Positions 23,193-33,139 of a stretch of 64,000 nucleotides of DNA are shown piece by piece. Within the stretch, counting starts at the first letter, position 1. Every line of letters starts with the position of its first letter. Where the stretch lies: NCBI RefSeq assembly GCF_025643335.1, contig NZ_CP092489.1:4040501-4104500 (forward strand). The letters are read 5' to 3'. The DNA comes from Endozoicomonas sp. Mp262. GTDB lineage: Bacteria; Pseudomonadota; Gammaproteobacteria; Pseudomonadales; Endozoicomonadaceae. A program made the position numbers and the translations under genes. The notes below the pieces were generated by a model. That model saw only the letters and a list, made by a program, of their open reading frames with translations. It was not told the DNA's origin and searched no databases.

Positions 23193-24020
23193 ATGAAACG
23201 AGCCCTGCCAGCACTCCTGGCACTGCTTTATACGACATCCCTGCTGGCATCCAGTAGCACTCCCGAGACTGCCACGGCAAAAATCCAGTGGTACCAGGCG
23301 GACTTGCTCGTCTTTTTACACCAGCCCACCGGGCAGACCAGTGAACAATGGCCCGATATCAAGCCCCAGTCAGCTCCGGCAAATGCCATTAAACTGGTAG
23401 ACCCTGTCCATCAAAAACCAGCCAATAATGTACCCTTTGATTTTGCCTCAACCAATGCAAAAGGGGTTCCCGGGAATAACCTGTCTTTTGATATCGAGCG
23501 GGATCCATTCCTGGTCTTGCCGGATACTGAATACCTTCTTGACAGCCAGGCACGTATTCTGAATAACGCTTCAGGCTATAAAATTTTAACCCGGGCAGCC
23601 TGGCGCCTTCCCATAGAAGAAAACAGCAAAGAGCAACCGGTTATTATTAAATCAAAGCTGATGCCAGATTCAACGTACCTGCTCAACGGCTCTGTCACCC
23701 TCAGTGCCAGAAGATACCTTCATGCCGATATTGACTTCTGGTACAACGAACTCAAGCCTGAAGCCTTATCCTCATTACTTATGAGTAACCACACCCCTAT
23801 TCTTGAGGAACACAGCAACGATGGAGAAAACCAACACTCTGCTAAGGCACCCTTAAAAATAGCCAGAAACTTCCATTTAAAAGAGAGGCGGCGTATACAA
23901 AGAACCAGTGAGGTTCAGTATCTGGATAGTCCTGTCATTGGTGTTTTATTCAAATTGACGCCTTATGAGTACCCTGAAAAGCCATTGCTTCCAGAAGTAG
24001 AAGTAGAAATGGAAGAATAG
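23193..24020 (+). CDS. CsiV-like periplasmic protein
   Basis: 275 residues from ATG 23193: signal peptide (KRALPALLALLYTTSLLAS), then IQWYQADLLVFLHQ near the N-terminus and a C-terminal half with LLNGSVTLSARRYLHADIDF and RRIQRTSEVQYLDSPVIGVL. This pattern and the position right after mfd match CsiV (PF10972), a periplasmic protein first described for its role in cell-wall assembly under D-amino acid stress in Vibrio. The acidic end (EVEVEMEE) is unusual. Function by family only. Confidence 0.72.
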   Translation: MKRALPALLALLYTTSLLASSSTPETATAKIQWYQADLLVFLHQPTGQTSEQWPDIKPQSAPANAIKLVDPVHQKPANNVPFDFASTNAKGVPGNNLSFDIERDPFLVLPDTEYLLDSQARILNNASGYKILTRAAWRLPIEENSKEQPVIIKSKLMPDSTYLLNGSVTLSARRYLHADIDFWYNELKPEALSSLLMSNHTPILEEHSNDGENQHSAKAPLKIARNFHLKERRRIQRTSEVQYLDSPVIGVLFKLTPYEYPEKPLLPEVEVEMEE

Positions 24021-24097
24021 GAGGGTTATAAAATTAAAACGATGAAAAGCTTAAGGTAAGCCATTGAAATGGGAAGGCTCGTGGACTACAGCCATAA

Positions 24098-24544
24098 TCA
24101 GGCTCCACGGGCCTCCATAGTCATGACAAAGCTATTTTTCCCGTCACGGGAATAATACTGAACATCATCCATCAGGTTTTTTACGATATAAATCCCCCGC
24201 CCACTGCTCTGAAGGGAATCAGGGTTTTGAATATCCTCGCGAACCAAAGAGCTTATATCCAGTTTTTCTTCCGGTATGGAATGCCCCCAATCACTCACCG
24301 TAATGGAGACTGACTGTCTGGTTAACTCTACCTGTGTCTCCACTTTTTGGCCCGGCTTATTCTCATAGGCATGCTCTATGGCATTATTAACTATTTCCAC
24401 CAGGCACAACTCAATACGATTGACTTCCACGGGAGACAGTTCCGTCATTTCACAAAGCCCCCTGACGGCCATAGCAACCAGCACCGTGTTGGGGAGACAG
24501 GAATCAATACCTATGGTTAATGACTGTGTAGGCTGTGATATCAC
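24098..24544 (-). CDS. RsbW-type serine kinase / anti-sigma factor
   Basis: 148 residues with a GHKL ATP-binding fold: N box ELCLVEIVNNAIEHAYENKP, G1 box VSDWGHSIP, G2 box SSGRGIYIVKNLMDDVQY. Such proteins bind a partner and phosphorylate the STAS antagonist. The start is GTG 24544, 2 bases after the stop of the STAS gene. With the two genes upstream it forms a partner-switching set. Confidence 0.88.
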   Translation of the reverse strand: MISQPTQSLTIGIDSCLPNTVLVAMAVRGLCEMTELSPVEVNRIELCLVEIVNNAIEHAYENKPGQKVETQVELTRQSVSITVSDWGHSIPEEKLDISSLVREDIQNPDSLQSSGRGIYIVKNLMDDVQYYSRDGKNSFVMTMEARGA

Positions 24545-24546
24545 AA

Positions 24547-24879
24547 TCAGTCTCCTTCCAGTGCATCACTGACAGTCTCTGAAATGGGAAAAAGCTTCTC
24601 CATTGAAGTCAGGTCAAATAAATCCCTGACGGCAGGCTGGGCACCCGCCAACCGGATTTTACCATTGCCCGCCATTTTCTTTAAGGCCGCTACCAAAGAC
24701 CCCAGACCACTACTATCCATAAATTTCACATTGGTCAGGTCAACGATTAATGACTCGGCACCTTTTTCGATCTCATCGAACAGGTAGTTTTTAAAGGGTT
24801 CTGCCAAAGCAGCATCCAGTCTGACTTCATCCACAGTCACTACAGTAGAATCCTCTTCCACCCTTGACTCAAATGGCAT
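24547..24879 (-). CDS. STAS-domain anti-sigma factor antagonist
   Basis: 110 residues. The phosphorylation site is the Ser in DLTNVKFMDSSGLGSLVAAL, the classic SpoIIAA/RsbV motif. Dephosphorylated by the PP2C protein encoded upstream and phosphorylated by the kinase downstream. It is the switch component of the set. ATG 24879, 46 bases after the PP2C gene stop. Confidence 0.9.
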   Translation of the reverse strand: MPFESRVEEDSTVVTVDEVRLDAALAEPFKNYLFDEIEKGAESLIVDLTNVKFMDSSGLGSLVAALKKMAGNGKIRLAGAQPAVRDLFDLTSMEKLFPISETVSDALEGD

Positions 24880-24924
24880 AGCTTTTCCTCTTCCTAGATT
24901 GAGATAGTAAAAAACAAAAACCTG

Positions 24925-26115
24925 TTACGGCTTCCATTCCATTACCAGATAAGTTACATCATCCTCAAAAACATCTTGCTGATTCCAGTCCTTTATTTTT
25001 TCCCCCACTCGATCAATCATCTCCGGGATATCCTCGTCAAATGATTCAGCCAGGGTATTACTGAGACGATCCTCTCCAAACTGCTCACCACTGCCATCAT
25101 CACATTCAGTCAGGCCATCAGAATAGAGAAATAACCGGTCACCGGGACTTAACTGAAAAGTAACGGATGAATAATCCAGACCCGGCATCATACCAATGGG
25201 TACACCATTCCCTTCAACAGGCTCCACTATACGGCTGGCCTGCTTAACCCACAGCGGCCTGGGGTGGCCCGCCTGGGAAAGCACCACATCACCGGTTTTA
25301 TTATTTAGAATGCCATAAGCAATAGTAAAATAAAGCATATTTTCGGCAGTTGTCTGAAACCGGTCATTCAAGCTCGCCAGCACCTGACCTGGCGTTGCCA
25401 GCTGATACCCGGAGGAACCCTCAATCTTTCTTCGGTGCAGTGAGCCATTCCCTGTTTCCGACAGAATATTGTTCAGTGTGAATGAAAACAGGGCGGAAGG
25501 AATACCATGACCGGCAACATCCAGCTGATAAAAATAAATATGTTCATCATCAAGGGCCTGGTAACCAAACATATCACCGCCCAGATGTTTACTTGGCTTG
25601 AAAAACCAGTCAAATGCAGCGTCTTTTATTTTAGCCGGTTGGGTTAATAGCCCCTCCTGCGTTTTGGCCGCAGACTCAAGGTCTTTCTCTATAGTGGTAA
25701 TAGCGCCGGACAACTCTTTATTTTTTTCTTCCAGCGCACGCTCCAGTTCAATAATGCGAATACCGGCCTTTAAACGGGCATCGAGTTCATCAAAATTGAC
25801 CGGCTTGCTTAAGAAGTCATCAGCACCCTTATTAATACCCTCTACAACTGCTTTACTTTCAGTTTTCCCGGTTAGCAAAATAAAATAAAGATAACGCCCA
25901 AAATCATTTTCACGGATAGACTGGCATAGCTGAATACCATCCATTTCCGGCATCATCCAGTCACTGATCACAATTCGCACTTCAGGGTGAGCTTTTAACA
26001 CTTCCAAAGCTTGAACACCATCTTCAGCTTCGAGAACCTGGTGCCCTTTCTTTTTTAGAATCACCGATAGCATCAAGCGTTGATCTCTGGCGTCTTCAAC
26101 GATAAGTATGTTCAT
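24925..26115 (-). CDS. Response regulator with PP2C (RsbU/SpoIIE) output
   Basis: 396 residues. Residues 1-120 are a receiver domain (NILIVEDARDQ, Asp in VISDWMMPEMDG, Lys in DFLSKPVNFDEL). A coiled linker follows (ELERALEEKNKELSGAITTI), then a PP2C domain with GGDMFGYQALD, LDVAGHGIPSALFSF and LFLYSDGLTECDD, the metal-binding Asp/Gly set. A phosphorelay input thus controls dephosphorylation of the STAS protein. The organisation resembles HsbR of Pseudomonas; the sensor kinase is not in this window. Confidence 0.9.
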   Translation of the reverse strand: MNILIVEDARDQRLMLSVILKKKGHQVLEAEDGVQALEVLKAHPEVRIVISDWMMPEMDGIQLCQSIRENDFGRYLYFILLTGKTESKAVVEGINKGADDFLSKPVNFDELDARLKAGIRIIELERALEEKNKELSGAITTIEKDLESAAKTQEGLLTQPAKIKDAAFDWFFKPSKHLGGDMFGYQALDDEHIYFYQLDVAGHGIPSALFSFTLNNILSETGNGSLHRRKIEGSSGYQLATPGQVLASLNDRFQTTAENMLYFTIAYGILNNKTGDVVLSQAGHPRPLWVKQASRIVEPVEGNGVPIGMMPGLDYSSVTFQLSPGDRLFLYSDGLTECDDGSGEQFGEDRLSNTLAESFDEDIPEMIDRVGEKIKDWNQQDVFEDDVTYLVMEWKP

Positions 26116-26404
26116 AGCGGACTAGATTATTCCATCCATGGGGCAGATTTATTGTTTACCTATAAGATTGAATATAGCTGGTCACACTATTTATGCACCC
26201 TTATCTCTACCAGGGTAATCGGGTCAACTATTTCACTCAACCATTCCTGAAGAGTCCTGCCACGGCTTCTTGCTCGTTTAATAATATGAACATCGCGGCC
26301 TTACAGAGATAACATAGATTTTGGATATCACCGTCAATAACCACTCCAACCGATTTTTAATTTATATAAATATCCCATTGTAAAATCACAATAAATACTT
26401 ATTT
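26116..26404. other. Spacer with a short coding-like relic
   Basis: On the minus strand at about 26191-26304 a stop-bounded frame reads DVHIIKRARSRGRTLQEWLS then EIVDPITLVEIRVHK, well-formed protein sequence without a start codon. It could be the end of a decayed gene. I cannot assign a family. The rest is AT-rich spacer. Confidence 0.3.
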
Positions 26405-26887
26405 TCAGCCGGAAACAATATCGATGAGAGTTCCTACAGCTACCTGCTCAAACAAATCAATCACATCCTTATTGCGCATGCGAATGCAGCCCTTTGATTC
26501 CGGCCTGCCCATGGGAGAACTATCCGGGGTGCCATGAATATAAATATACCGCCGCATACTGTCCACTGACCCGAGACGATTAACACCCACCTCTTTGCCG
26601 CTTAACCATAGGATACGTGTCAATATCCAGTCTTTTCGTTCAGGTTGAAGGATAGCCAGTTCCGGTGAATAAATCTCACCGGTCCACCTGCGACCGACAA
26701 ACACCGCACACTCCGGTGCACCCCTGCCAATTTTCGCCCTGATAACATGCTTTCCAAGGGGAGTCTGTCCACTGCCTTCCTGCTGACCTACACCATTTAA
26801 TCCCGTGGATACCGGGTAACTGATCATCCGGCCATCGTCCCCATGCAAGTGCAATTGCTGTTGCGATATATTAACCGAAATAAACAC
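26405..26887 (-). CDS. L,D-transpeptidase (YkuD domain), no signal peptide
   Basis: 160 residues consisting almost only of a YkuD domain: YIYIHGTPDSSPMGRP with the catalytic His and SKGCIRMRNKDV with the catalytic Cys (H-x~16-S-x-G-C-x-R). Family members cross-link peptidoglycan or attach proteins to it. No export signal is visible before MFISVNISQQQLHLHG, which matches short YkuD proteins of Pseudomonas-type genomes. The start is GTG 26887 with AGGAG 6 bases upstream. Confidence 0.85.
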   Translation of the reverse strand: MFISVNISQQQLHLHGDDGRMISYPVSTGLNGVGQQEGSGQTPLGKHVIRAKIGRGAPECAVFVGRRWTGEIYSPELAILQPERKDWILTRILWLSGKEVGVNRLGSVDSMRRYIYIHGTPDSSPMGRPESKGCIRMRNKDVIDLFEQVAVGTLIDIVSG

Positions 26888-26923
26888 AGGCTCTCCTATG
26901 GCACCCTGTTATGCAGGAATCAA

Positions 26924-27553
26924 TCAGGTATGGGCCCTGAGTCCCGCTGCCATAAACGGCACCATTTTTCGAAGAATGGCTTCAAGGTCATCATTCATAC
27001 CATAATCACTTTGTGCGATAGCCCTGAGGGCATTGGCTCCGGACATGGTAAAAACCGTTGATCCCAAAATAAAATTAACCCGCCAGAACATATCGCCGGC
27101 AAGAAGGTGAGGGCACATTCCCACCAACAGTTTGAAATAGCGCTGGAAAACATCACCATAGGCTTCGTTAAGATACCGCTTAAGATGCCCCTGGGCTTCA
27201 CTGTATGCCAGACCTATTAAACGCATAAAGACCGAAAGGTCATCGCCACTTCGAGGTTCAACAGCCATAATCTGATCCACCAGCAGATGCAATGCCGCTT
27301 CCAGGTCAGAATCCCTGCCCGTCCCACCGAAATCATCCAGCGCCTTGGCCATGTTCTCCGCAAAGGGATCCAGATAACGGGAGAATACCGCCTGAATCAA
27401 CGCTTTTTTTGAGCCAAAATGGTAATTCACTGCAGCAAGGTTAACATTAGCCTTGCTGGTAATTGATCGTAATGATGTTTCCGAAAATCCCTGTTCAGCA
27501 AAAAGTAGTTCCGCCGCGTCCAGAATCCGCTCTACTGTTAACGAGTGTGACAT
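26924..27553 (-). CDS. psrA: PsrA, TetR-family regulator of fatty acid response
   Basis: 209 residues. N-terminal helix-turn-helix TVERILDAAELLFAEQGFSE then NLAAVNYHFGSKKALIQAVF, nearly the wording of Pseudomonas PsrA, and C-terminal PFMAAGLRAHT also matches. PsrA senses long-chain fatty acids and controls rpoS and beta-oxidation genes in Pseudomonas. It is divergent to lexA as in that genus. Two copies of a PsrA-like box lie 23-49 bases upstream of the start, so self-repression is likely. Confidence 0.88.
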   Translation of the reverse strand: MSHSLTVERILDAAELLFAEQGFSETSLRSITSKANVNLAAVNYHFGSKKALIQAVFSRYLDPFAENMAKALDDFGGTGRDSDLEAALHLLVDQIMAVEPRSGDDLSVFMRLIGLAYSEAQGHLKRYLNEAYGDVFQRYFKLLVGMCPHLLAGDMFWRVNFILGSTVFTMSGANALRAIAQSDYGMNDDLEAILRKMVPFMAAGLRAHT

Positions 27554-27575
27554 GCGTTCAAAATGACCAATGACC

Positions 27576-27602
27576 CAAACAAATGTTTAAAACATAAGTT
27601 TG
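27576..27602. promoter_or_regulatory. Two adjacent PsrA-like boxes
   Basis: CAAAC AAAT GTTTA (27576-27589) and AAAAC ATAA GTTTG (27589-27602) both fit the published PsrA pattern [G/C]AAAC-N2-4-GTTT[G/C] with one deviation each. They lie between psrA and lexA, nearer to psrA. Confidence 0.65.
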
Positions 27603-27642
27603 AAACCTGTCTGTGTCAAGATCGCTTGAATCCCTACAAATA

Positions 27643-27677
27643 CTGGATATAATCACAGTAACTGTATAAAAACACAG
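27643..27677 (+). promoter_or_regulatory. Two SOS (LexA) boxes upstream of lexA
   Basis: CTGGATATAATCACAG (27643-27658) and CTGTATAAAAACACAG (27662-27677) each fit CTG-N10-CAG. The second ends 6 bases before the lexA ATG. Paired boxes at lexA are standard for tight self-control. Confidence 0.85.
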
Positions 27678-27683
27678 AGTATC

Positions 27684-28277
27684 ATGATCAAACTCACTAG
27701 ACGCCAGTCTGAAATCCTGTCGCTGATAAAAAGCCATATTGAAGATACCGGATTTCCACCAACCCGTGCTGAAATAGCCAAAATCCTGGGCTTCCGCTCC
27801 CCCAATGCTGCTGAAGAGCATCTTCGGGCACTGGCCCGTAAAGGTGCCATTGAAATAAGTCCGGGAACATCACGGGGTATCAGAATTCCGTCCTTACCTT
27901 CCGGGCTTCCGATTATTGGCCAGGTCGCTGCAGGCAGCCCGGTATTGGCTGAAGAACATATTGAAAGTCACTTATTACTCAATCCGGCTTTTTTTTCTCC
28001 AAAAGCGGATTTTCTGCTCCGTGTTAAAGGCATGAGCATGAAAGATGTCGGAATACTTGATGGCGACTTGTTAGCAGTTCATAAAACCCATGAAGCGCGC
28101 AATGGCCAAATTGTCGTGGCAAGAATTGATAATGAAGTCACGGTCAAGCGCTTTGAAAAGAGGAAAAACAAAGTCTATCTCCACCCTGAAAACAATGAAT
28201 TCGAAACACTTGAAATTGATTCCAATGAAAGTCAGTTTGCCATTGAAGGACTGAGCGTCGGAGTCATTCGAAATTAA
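27684..28277 (+). CDS. lexA: LexA SOS repressor / self-cleaving protease
   Basis: 197 residues. The N-terminal winged helix reads [20 protein letters not shown] then [15 protein letters not shown]; cleavage site in [16 protein letters not shown] (Ala-Gly); catalytic Ser in [19 protein letters not shown] and Lys in [11 protein letters not shown]. Represses DNA-damage genes until RecA triggers self-cleavage. In Pseudomonas sulA follows; here no sulA-like frame is seen between lexA and the next genes (28278-28414). Confidence 0.96.
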   Translation: MIKLTRRQSEILSLIKSHIEDTGFPPTRAEIAKILGFRSPNAAEEHLRALARKGAIEISPGTSRGIRIPSLPSGLPIIGQVAAGSPVLAEEHIESHLLLNPAFFSPKADFLLRVKGMSMKDVGILDGDLLAVHKTHEARNGQIVVARIDNEVTVKRFEKRKNKVYLHPENNEFETLEIDSNESQFAIEGLSVGVIRN

Positions 28278-28414
28278 AACAAGAGGGCTATTGACTTCTA
28301 TGCTCAGGAAACAGCATTTCCCATAAGCCATTAAGTCCCGGAAAGCCAAATACCCACCAAGGCTTGCCGGACACTTAATTCAGTCCCGCAGAAGAGATAA
28401 GGATATTGTCAAGC

Positions 28415-28654
28415 TCAGTGCAATACCCTTTTTTCAGGAACCTCTGCCACGTTACCCTGAGATTCTCCCTGACGGCTCACCTCATTGATCCCTGCATCAA
28501 ACATCACTTTAGCCACTTCAAGGTGGGCGCCTTGCAGGAAGGATTTTGCTTCTTCAGAAAACGTTAACGTCAGAAGCGGCTCTTCATCATCACTCCGTCT
28601 CAGAACGATTTCACCATCAGATAACTCAACAATCTCCAAAAATGCAGCCGCCAT
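28415..28654 (-). CDS. Conserved small protein, PA3009-like
   Basis: 79 residues from ATG 28654: AAAFLEIVELSDGEIVLRRS then EEPLLTLTFSEEAKSFL. Both wording and position (between lexA and the topA-adjacent gene) match a conserved Pseudomonas protein of unknown function. The frame is open upstream to 28711, but the family start is at 28654. Confidence 0.65.
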   Translation of the reverse strand: MAAAFLEIVELSDGEIVLRRSDDEEPLLTLTFSEEAKSFLQGAHLEVAKVMFDAGINEVSRQGESQGNVAEVPEKRVLH

Positions 28655-28820
28655 AACAACATAACCTACTGATTTATAACATTGGGTCGCATTGTGCAGG
28701 AAGGTTTGCATTCTTTCAAGAAAGCCGTCTATTGCGGAAAATCAGTCAGTGGTTCAAAGATCGGGGCGTGAGAAAAGCAAGAGCGGTTATTCCCTTTGCC
28801 CCCCCAACGACTGCCGGGTA

Positions 28821-29306
28821 TTACCATTCAAAACTATAATTTCTGGCATAAGCCACCAGTTCAGACAGAGAATCCATAACATCCCGGGCACTTTCACCAG
28901 CAGGTAGCACATCCGGCGTTAAATCCTTCAGGAATATTTCGCTGGTTTTGGCCGTAGAGGGCACCATGGCCTGACGCAGTGCACTATTCTCATCAGCGGA
29001 ATTAATGAGCTGTAAAAAGCCGGATTGATGCTCAAGCTGCCTGATATAGTCAAGCTCTGACGAATGCTGGCCACTCTCCTGAACCAGTGACACAGCCTCA
29101 TTCAAATCAAAAGGTAGCACCTTGACATTCACCTGGTAACTTTCAAGCACTTCTGCCAATAAGGACCGGTAAGCCGTAGCCAGACTGATAATACTGGCCT
29201 CACGAAAAACCTGAACCTCACCACCCTCACTGGCCTCCCATGCCTTCAGATAGGTTCTGGCATGATACAGCATTTTATTGGTGACCCGTTGCCACTGGCC
29301 TGACAT
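28821..29306 (-). CDS. Conserved hypothetical protein (PA3010-like, DUF6586)
   Basis: 161 residues, mostly helical, with WQRVTNKMLYHARTYLKAWE near the N-terminus and LVAYARNYSFEW at the end. No signal peptide or membrane segment. It lies 104 bases after topA and in the order known from Pseudomonas (topA, PA3010, PA3009, sulA, lexA). Function unknown; assignment rests on synteny and remembered family wording. Confidence 0.65.
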   Translation of the reverse strand: MSGQWQRVTNKMLYHARTYLKAWEASEGGEVQVFREASIISLATAYRSLLAEVLESYQVNVKVLPFDLNEAVSLVQESGQHSSELDYIRQLEHQSGFLQLINSADENSALRQAMVPSTAKTSEIFLKDLTPDVLPAGESARDVMDSLSELVAYARNYSFEW

Positions 29307-29410
29307 AGCTAAATCCCCATAGCCTGACCCGATTCCCGCTTATCTCGGCTACTGACTATCCAGTCAGCAGTGAGATAAGCCAGGAAAAGGGCATTTCGAC
29401 ACATTACCGG

Positions 29411-32065
29411 TTACGCTTTCTTGGAAGCAGCCTTGCTTTTCTTCTTGGTGTTTTTCTCCAGCCACCGCCCTTCCTCAAAGGTGGCACTCCATCCAGTGGC
29501 CTTGCCATCAACCTCACTCATTACATATTGCTGCTTGGTTTTACGGCTAAAACGAATAACGGCAGGATTACCTTCAGGGTCTGCTCTTGGTGCATCCAGG
29601 AGATAATTGTATTTACTGTCAATTTCTGCCTGATGGGGGAGTAGTTCAGAAACCAGAGGCGCCCGGGTCTCTCTGTTTTTAGGGAATTGACTGGCCGCCA
29701 AAAACAACCCTGAGGCACCATCGCGGAGGATATAGTGGTCTTCAACCTTAACGCACTTCAGCTCAGGCATGGGCACCGGATCCATCTTGGGAGGAGCAGG
29801 CTCACCATTTTTAAGCAGCTTACGGGTATTTTTACACTCTGAGTCAGTACAACCAAAGTATTTTCCGAAGCGCCCGGTTTTCAACTGCATTTCAGAGCCA
29901 CACTTATCACATTCCAGAACCGGCCCGTCATAACCCTTGAGCTTGAACTGCCCTTCCTCCACTTCATAGCCCGGACAGTCAGGGTTATTTCCGCAGATAT
30001 GCAGCTTACGCTGTTCATCAATCAGATAGCTTTCCATCGCGGTTGAGCATTTCGGACAGCGATGCATAGCCCTGAGTTCATTCACCTCCACAAACTCATC
30101 ATCACTCTCGATTTCCTCTCCGGGAACCAGGTTAATGGTTGTTTTACAGCGTTCCTTTGGTGGCAAGGCATAACCGGAACAGCCCAGAAATACGCCAGTA
30201 CTGGCAGTCCTGATCATCATGTCCCTGCCACAGGTCGGGCATTTTATATCCGTAGGCGAAGGTTCATTGGCCCGCATGCCATGGGTGTCAGACTCTGCCT
30301 GCTCAAGCCGGGTACTGAAATCAGCATAAAACTCATTCAGTACCGTTTTCCAGTTGGTCCGGCCTTCTGCAATAGCATCCAGTGCCTCTTCCATCTTGGC
30401 CGTAAAATTGAAATCCATCAGATCATTAAAGGACTCCACCAGTCTGTCAGTGACAATATCCCCCATCTTTTCGGCATAAAAACGACGGTTCTTCACAGAA
30501 ACATAGCCACGATCCTGAATGGTAGAAATGATTGAGGCGTAGGTGGAGGGCCTACCAATACCACACTTTTCCAACTCCTTAACCAGGGCTGCCTCACTGA
30601 AGCGAGCCGGAGGACGGGTAAACAACTGCCTGGGATCAAGCGCGTTCAAAGATAGGCTATCACCCATAGACAAATCAGGCAGAATGGTGTCATCGCCTTT
30701 TCTTGAAATAGGCGTCATCACCCGGGTATAACCATCAAACTTAAGGGTTCTGCCTTTTGCTCTCAACTGATAATCATCAACATTGATGGTCAGGGTAGTG
30801 CTCAGGTATTCTGCCGGCGTCATCTGACAGGCGACAAATTGACGCCAAATCAGATCATAAAGTCGTTCAGTATCCCGCTCCACAGCCGAGATATCTGCGG
30901 GCAGCAGTTTAACATTGGAGGGTCGTATAGCCTCATGCGCCTCCTGAGCCCCCTCTTTACTGGAGTACACTGTGGCAGACTCTGGCAAATAGGCACTCCC
31001 ATACTCATCAGAGATAAATTCCCGGACACTTTCCAACGCCTCGGCACTGAGGTTAGTGGAGTCTGTACGCATGTAAGTAATATGGCCTGCCTCATACAGA
31101 CGTTGTGCCATCATCATGGTTTTCTTGACACTGAATCCCAGTCGGGTACTGGCAGCCTGCTGAAGGGTAGAAGTAATAAATGGTGCAGAAGACTTGCTTC
31201 TGGTGGGTTTATCTTCCCTGTTGCTGATCTGGTATTCGCTTCCCCGAAGCTTTGACAGTACCACATCAATGGATGCCTGACTGGTGGGACGGAAGGCTTT
31301 TCCTGCCTCTTTCACCAGTTGAAAACAGATATCAGCCCCTGCCGGGGTTAGCAGGTTAGCATATAGCTCCCAATACTCCTCAGGCACAAAACGGCGGATT
31401 TCCCGTTCACGCTCAACAATAAGCCGCACAGCAACGGACTGAACCCGCCCCGCAGAAAGCCCACGGGCTATTTTAGCCCACAGCAGGGGGGATACCATAT
31501 AACCAACCACCCGGTCCAGAAAGCGCCGGGCCTGCTGGGCATTAACCCGATCCTGGTTGAGGTTGCCGGGTTTTTCAAAGGCTGCCTGAATGGCATTACG
31601 GGTGATTTCATTAAAGACCACCCTGCGAAACCGCCCACTGTCCCCACCAATGGATTCCTGGAGATGCCAGGCAATGGCCTCTCCCTCTCTGTCCAAGTCG
31701 GTGGCGAGATAAATAGTATCCGCCGAGGTGGCCAGGCGCCGCAACTCATCTACGACTTTTTCCTTGCCAGGCAAGATCTCATAGTTAGCAGACCAGCCGT
31801 TGTCAGGGTTTATACCCATCCTCTCAATCAGCTGTGCCCGGGCTTTCTCTTTTTTCCGCTGGGCACGCACCTCCGGCGGAAGCTTACGAGACTCCGCTGC
31901 AGCTTTGGCCCGGGCCTTGGGATCCACTGGTTTCTTTGCCCTACCAGCCGTGGGCAAATCTCTGATATGCCCCACACTGGATTTAACAACAAAGTTACTG
32001 CCCAGATACTTGTTGATGGTTTTCGCCTTGGCAGGCGACTCGACGATAACTAGCGATTTACCCAT
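29411..32065 (-). CDS. topA: DNA topoisomerase I
   Basis: 884 residues. Toprim domain at the start ([40 protein letters not shown]), active-site Tyr in [16 protein letters not shown], then three zinc-ribbon motifs at the C-terminus (CPTCGRDMM..., [12 protein letters not shown]..., [13 protein letters not shown]...) and a basic tail ([11 protein letters not shown]). Relaxes negative supercoils. An insertion of about 35 residues rich in Lys/Arg ([20 protein letters not shown]) after residue 45 is also typical of Pseudomonas-type enzymes. Confidence 0.97.
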   Translation of the reverse strand: MGKSLVIVESPAKAKTINKYLGSNFVVKSSVGHIRDLPTAGRAKKPVDPKARAKAAAESRKLPPEVRAQRKKEKARAQLIERMGINPDNGWSANYEILPGKEKVVDELRRLATSADTIYLATDLDREGEAIAWHLQESIGGDSGRFRRVVFNEITRNAIQAAFEKPGNLNQDRVNAQQARRFLDRVVGYMVSPLLWAKIARGLSAGRVQSVAVRLIVEREREIRRFVPEEYWELYANLLTPAGADICFQLVKEAGKAFRPTSQASIDVVLSKLRGSEYQISNREDKPTRSKSSAPFITSTLQQAASTRLGFSVKKTMMMAQRLYEAGHITYMRTDSTNLSAEALESVREFISDEYGSAYLPESATVYSSKEGAQEAHEAIRPSNVKLLPADISAVERDTERLYDLIWRQFVACQMTPAEYLSTTLTINVDDYQLRAKGRTLKFDGYTRVMTPISRKGDDTILPDLSMGDSLSLNALDPRQLFTRPPARFSEAALVKELEKCGIGRPSTYASIISTIQDRGYVSVKNRRFYAEKMGDIVTDRLVESFNDLMDFNFTAKMEEALDAIAEGRTNWKTVLNEFYADFSTRLEQAESDTHGMRANEPSPTDIKCPTCGRDMMIRTASTGVFLGCSGYALPPKERCKTTINLVPGEEIESDDEFVEVNELRAMHRCPKCSTAMESYLIDEQRKLHICGNNPDCPGYEVEEGQFKLKGYDGPVLECDKCGSEMQLKTGRFGKYFGCTDSECKNTRKLLKNGEPAPPKMDPVPMPELKCVKVEDHYILRDGASGLFLAASQFPKNRETRAPLVSELLPHQAEIDSKYNYLLDAPRADPEGNPAVIRFSRKTKQQYVMSEVDGKATGWSATFEEGRWLEKNTKKKSKAASKKA

Positions 32066-32406
32066 GCTGCCTTACACGTCCTGTAATCTGTTCCATTGCA
32101 CTGGGCATAGCCAAAAGCCCAGCATTTTTAGGCACTTACCTGTTACTGCACTTCTGACTATCCTGCCAGCACAAGAAAAGCCGGGATAGAAATTGCTTCA
32201 ATATATAAGGTGAAGAAAATAATCGGTCAAGAAAAACTATTGTTTAATTTTTTCTGGACTCATCACAAATAGTGGATTTTTCCCCGGTAATCCTGCCTAT
32301 ATCCTGACATTTGCAAAAAATCAAGAACAAAGCAGTAGGCTACATACTACAAAAGCCTTACCACCGTTAAACAAGTATTTTGACTCACCGAAATCCTCTC
32401 ACAGCC
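32066..32406. other. Spacer between topA and the PhnA-type gene
   Basis: No coding frame or strong structure seen. It should contain the topA promoter near 32070-32200. AT content rises in 32210-32290. Confidence 0.4.
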
Positions 32407-32985
32407 TTAACCGGACTTCTTGACAAATTTGGTTAAAATAACAATCTGCTGGCCATTAACCCGCCCTTCAATATGCTCCGAATTATTTGCCACCAGAGAG
32501 ATCCCTCTAACAGCTGTACCTCGTTTTGCGGTAAAGCCCGCCCCCTTAACATTCAAGTCCTTAGTTAGGGTAACCGTATCTCCAGCTTCCAGTACAGCGC
32601 CATTGCTATCAATATGCCTAACTGTATCTTCAGAATCACGGAGCAGACCAGCTTCAGCCCAGGCCAGGGTCTCATCATCCAGATATAACATAGCCAAAAG
32701 ATTCCGGGACCACTCTTCAGCACTCAATTGTTTCAGCATGCGCCAGACAACCACCTGTACCGCCGGAACCTGACTCCACATACTATCGTTCAAACAACGC
32801 CAGTGATTACTGTCCGCTTTTTCAGGTTGCCCTATCTGATCCAGGCAGGTCTTGCATACCAGCACAGCATCATCAGCCTTGCCTGATGAGCGCGGTGGCA
32901 CCTCATAGACGTCAAGATGATCGGTGGCATTACAAAGCTCACATTTAGAGTCACTGCGATCATGCAAAATAGTTTCAATGGCCAT
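32407..32985 (-). CDS. PhnA/YjdM-type zinc-ribbon protein
   Basis: 192 residues. An N-terminal zinc ribbon (SKCELCNATDHLDVYEVPP, then VLVCKTCLDQI: two Cys pairs), a middle helical part (VPAVQVVVWRMLKQLSAEEW) and a C-terminal SH3-like PhnA domain (AGDTVTLTKDLNVKGAGFTA). The name derives from alkylphosphonate loci, but no phosphonate genes are here and the real role of the family is unsettled. Monocistronic. Confidence 0.85.
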   Translation of the reverse strand: MAIETILHDRSDSKCELCNATDHLDVYEVPPRSSGKADDAVLVCKTCLDQIGQPEKADSNHWRCLNDSMWSQVPAVQVVVWRMLKQLSAEEWSRNLLAMLYLDDETLAWAEAGLLRDSEDTVRHIDSNGAVLEAGDTVTLTKDLNVKGAGFTAKRGTAVRGISLVANNSEHIEGRVNGQQIVILTKFVKKSG

Positions 32986-33032
32986 TTAAAATACTCACAT
33001 CATATCGGTAATAAAACGTCAAACACTAACCC

Positions 33033-33085
33033 GGATATTTTATACACTACCCCGAGCATTACGCGGGGCAGTGTATAAAATATCC
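33033..33085. repeat. 53-bp near-perfect inverted repeat before tRNA-Pro
   Basis: The arms GGATATTTTATACACTACCC (33033 on) and GGGCAGTGTATAAAATATCC (ending 33085), plus CG/CG at the inner side, match over 22 bases with one mismatch; the 9-base centre is AGCATTACG. The site sits 55 bases before the tRNA and about 50 after the phnA start. It could be a two-way terminator, a small mobile hairpin or a binding site. Confidence 0.65.
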
Positions 33086-33139
33086 TGACTAAAACCAAAA
33101 CTTGCATAACGCCCCGAATTATGGATAATTCAAGGCCAT

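Noticed and set aside
30062-32189. Several plus-strand frames of 100-157 codons across topA
   Set aside because: Antisense shadows of a well-conserved GC-richer gene.
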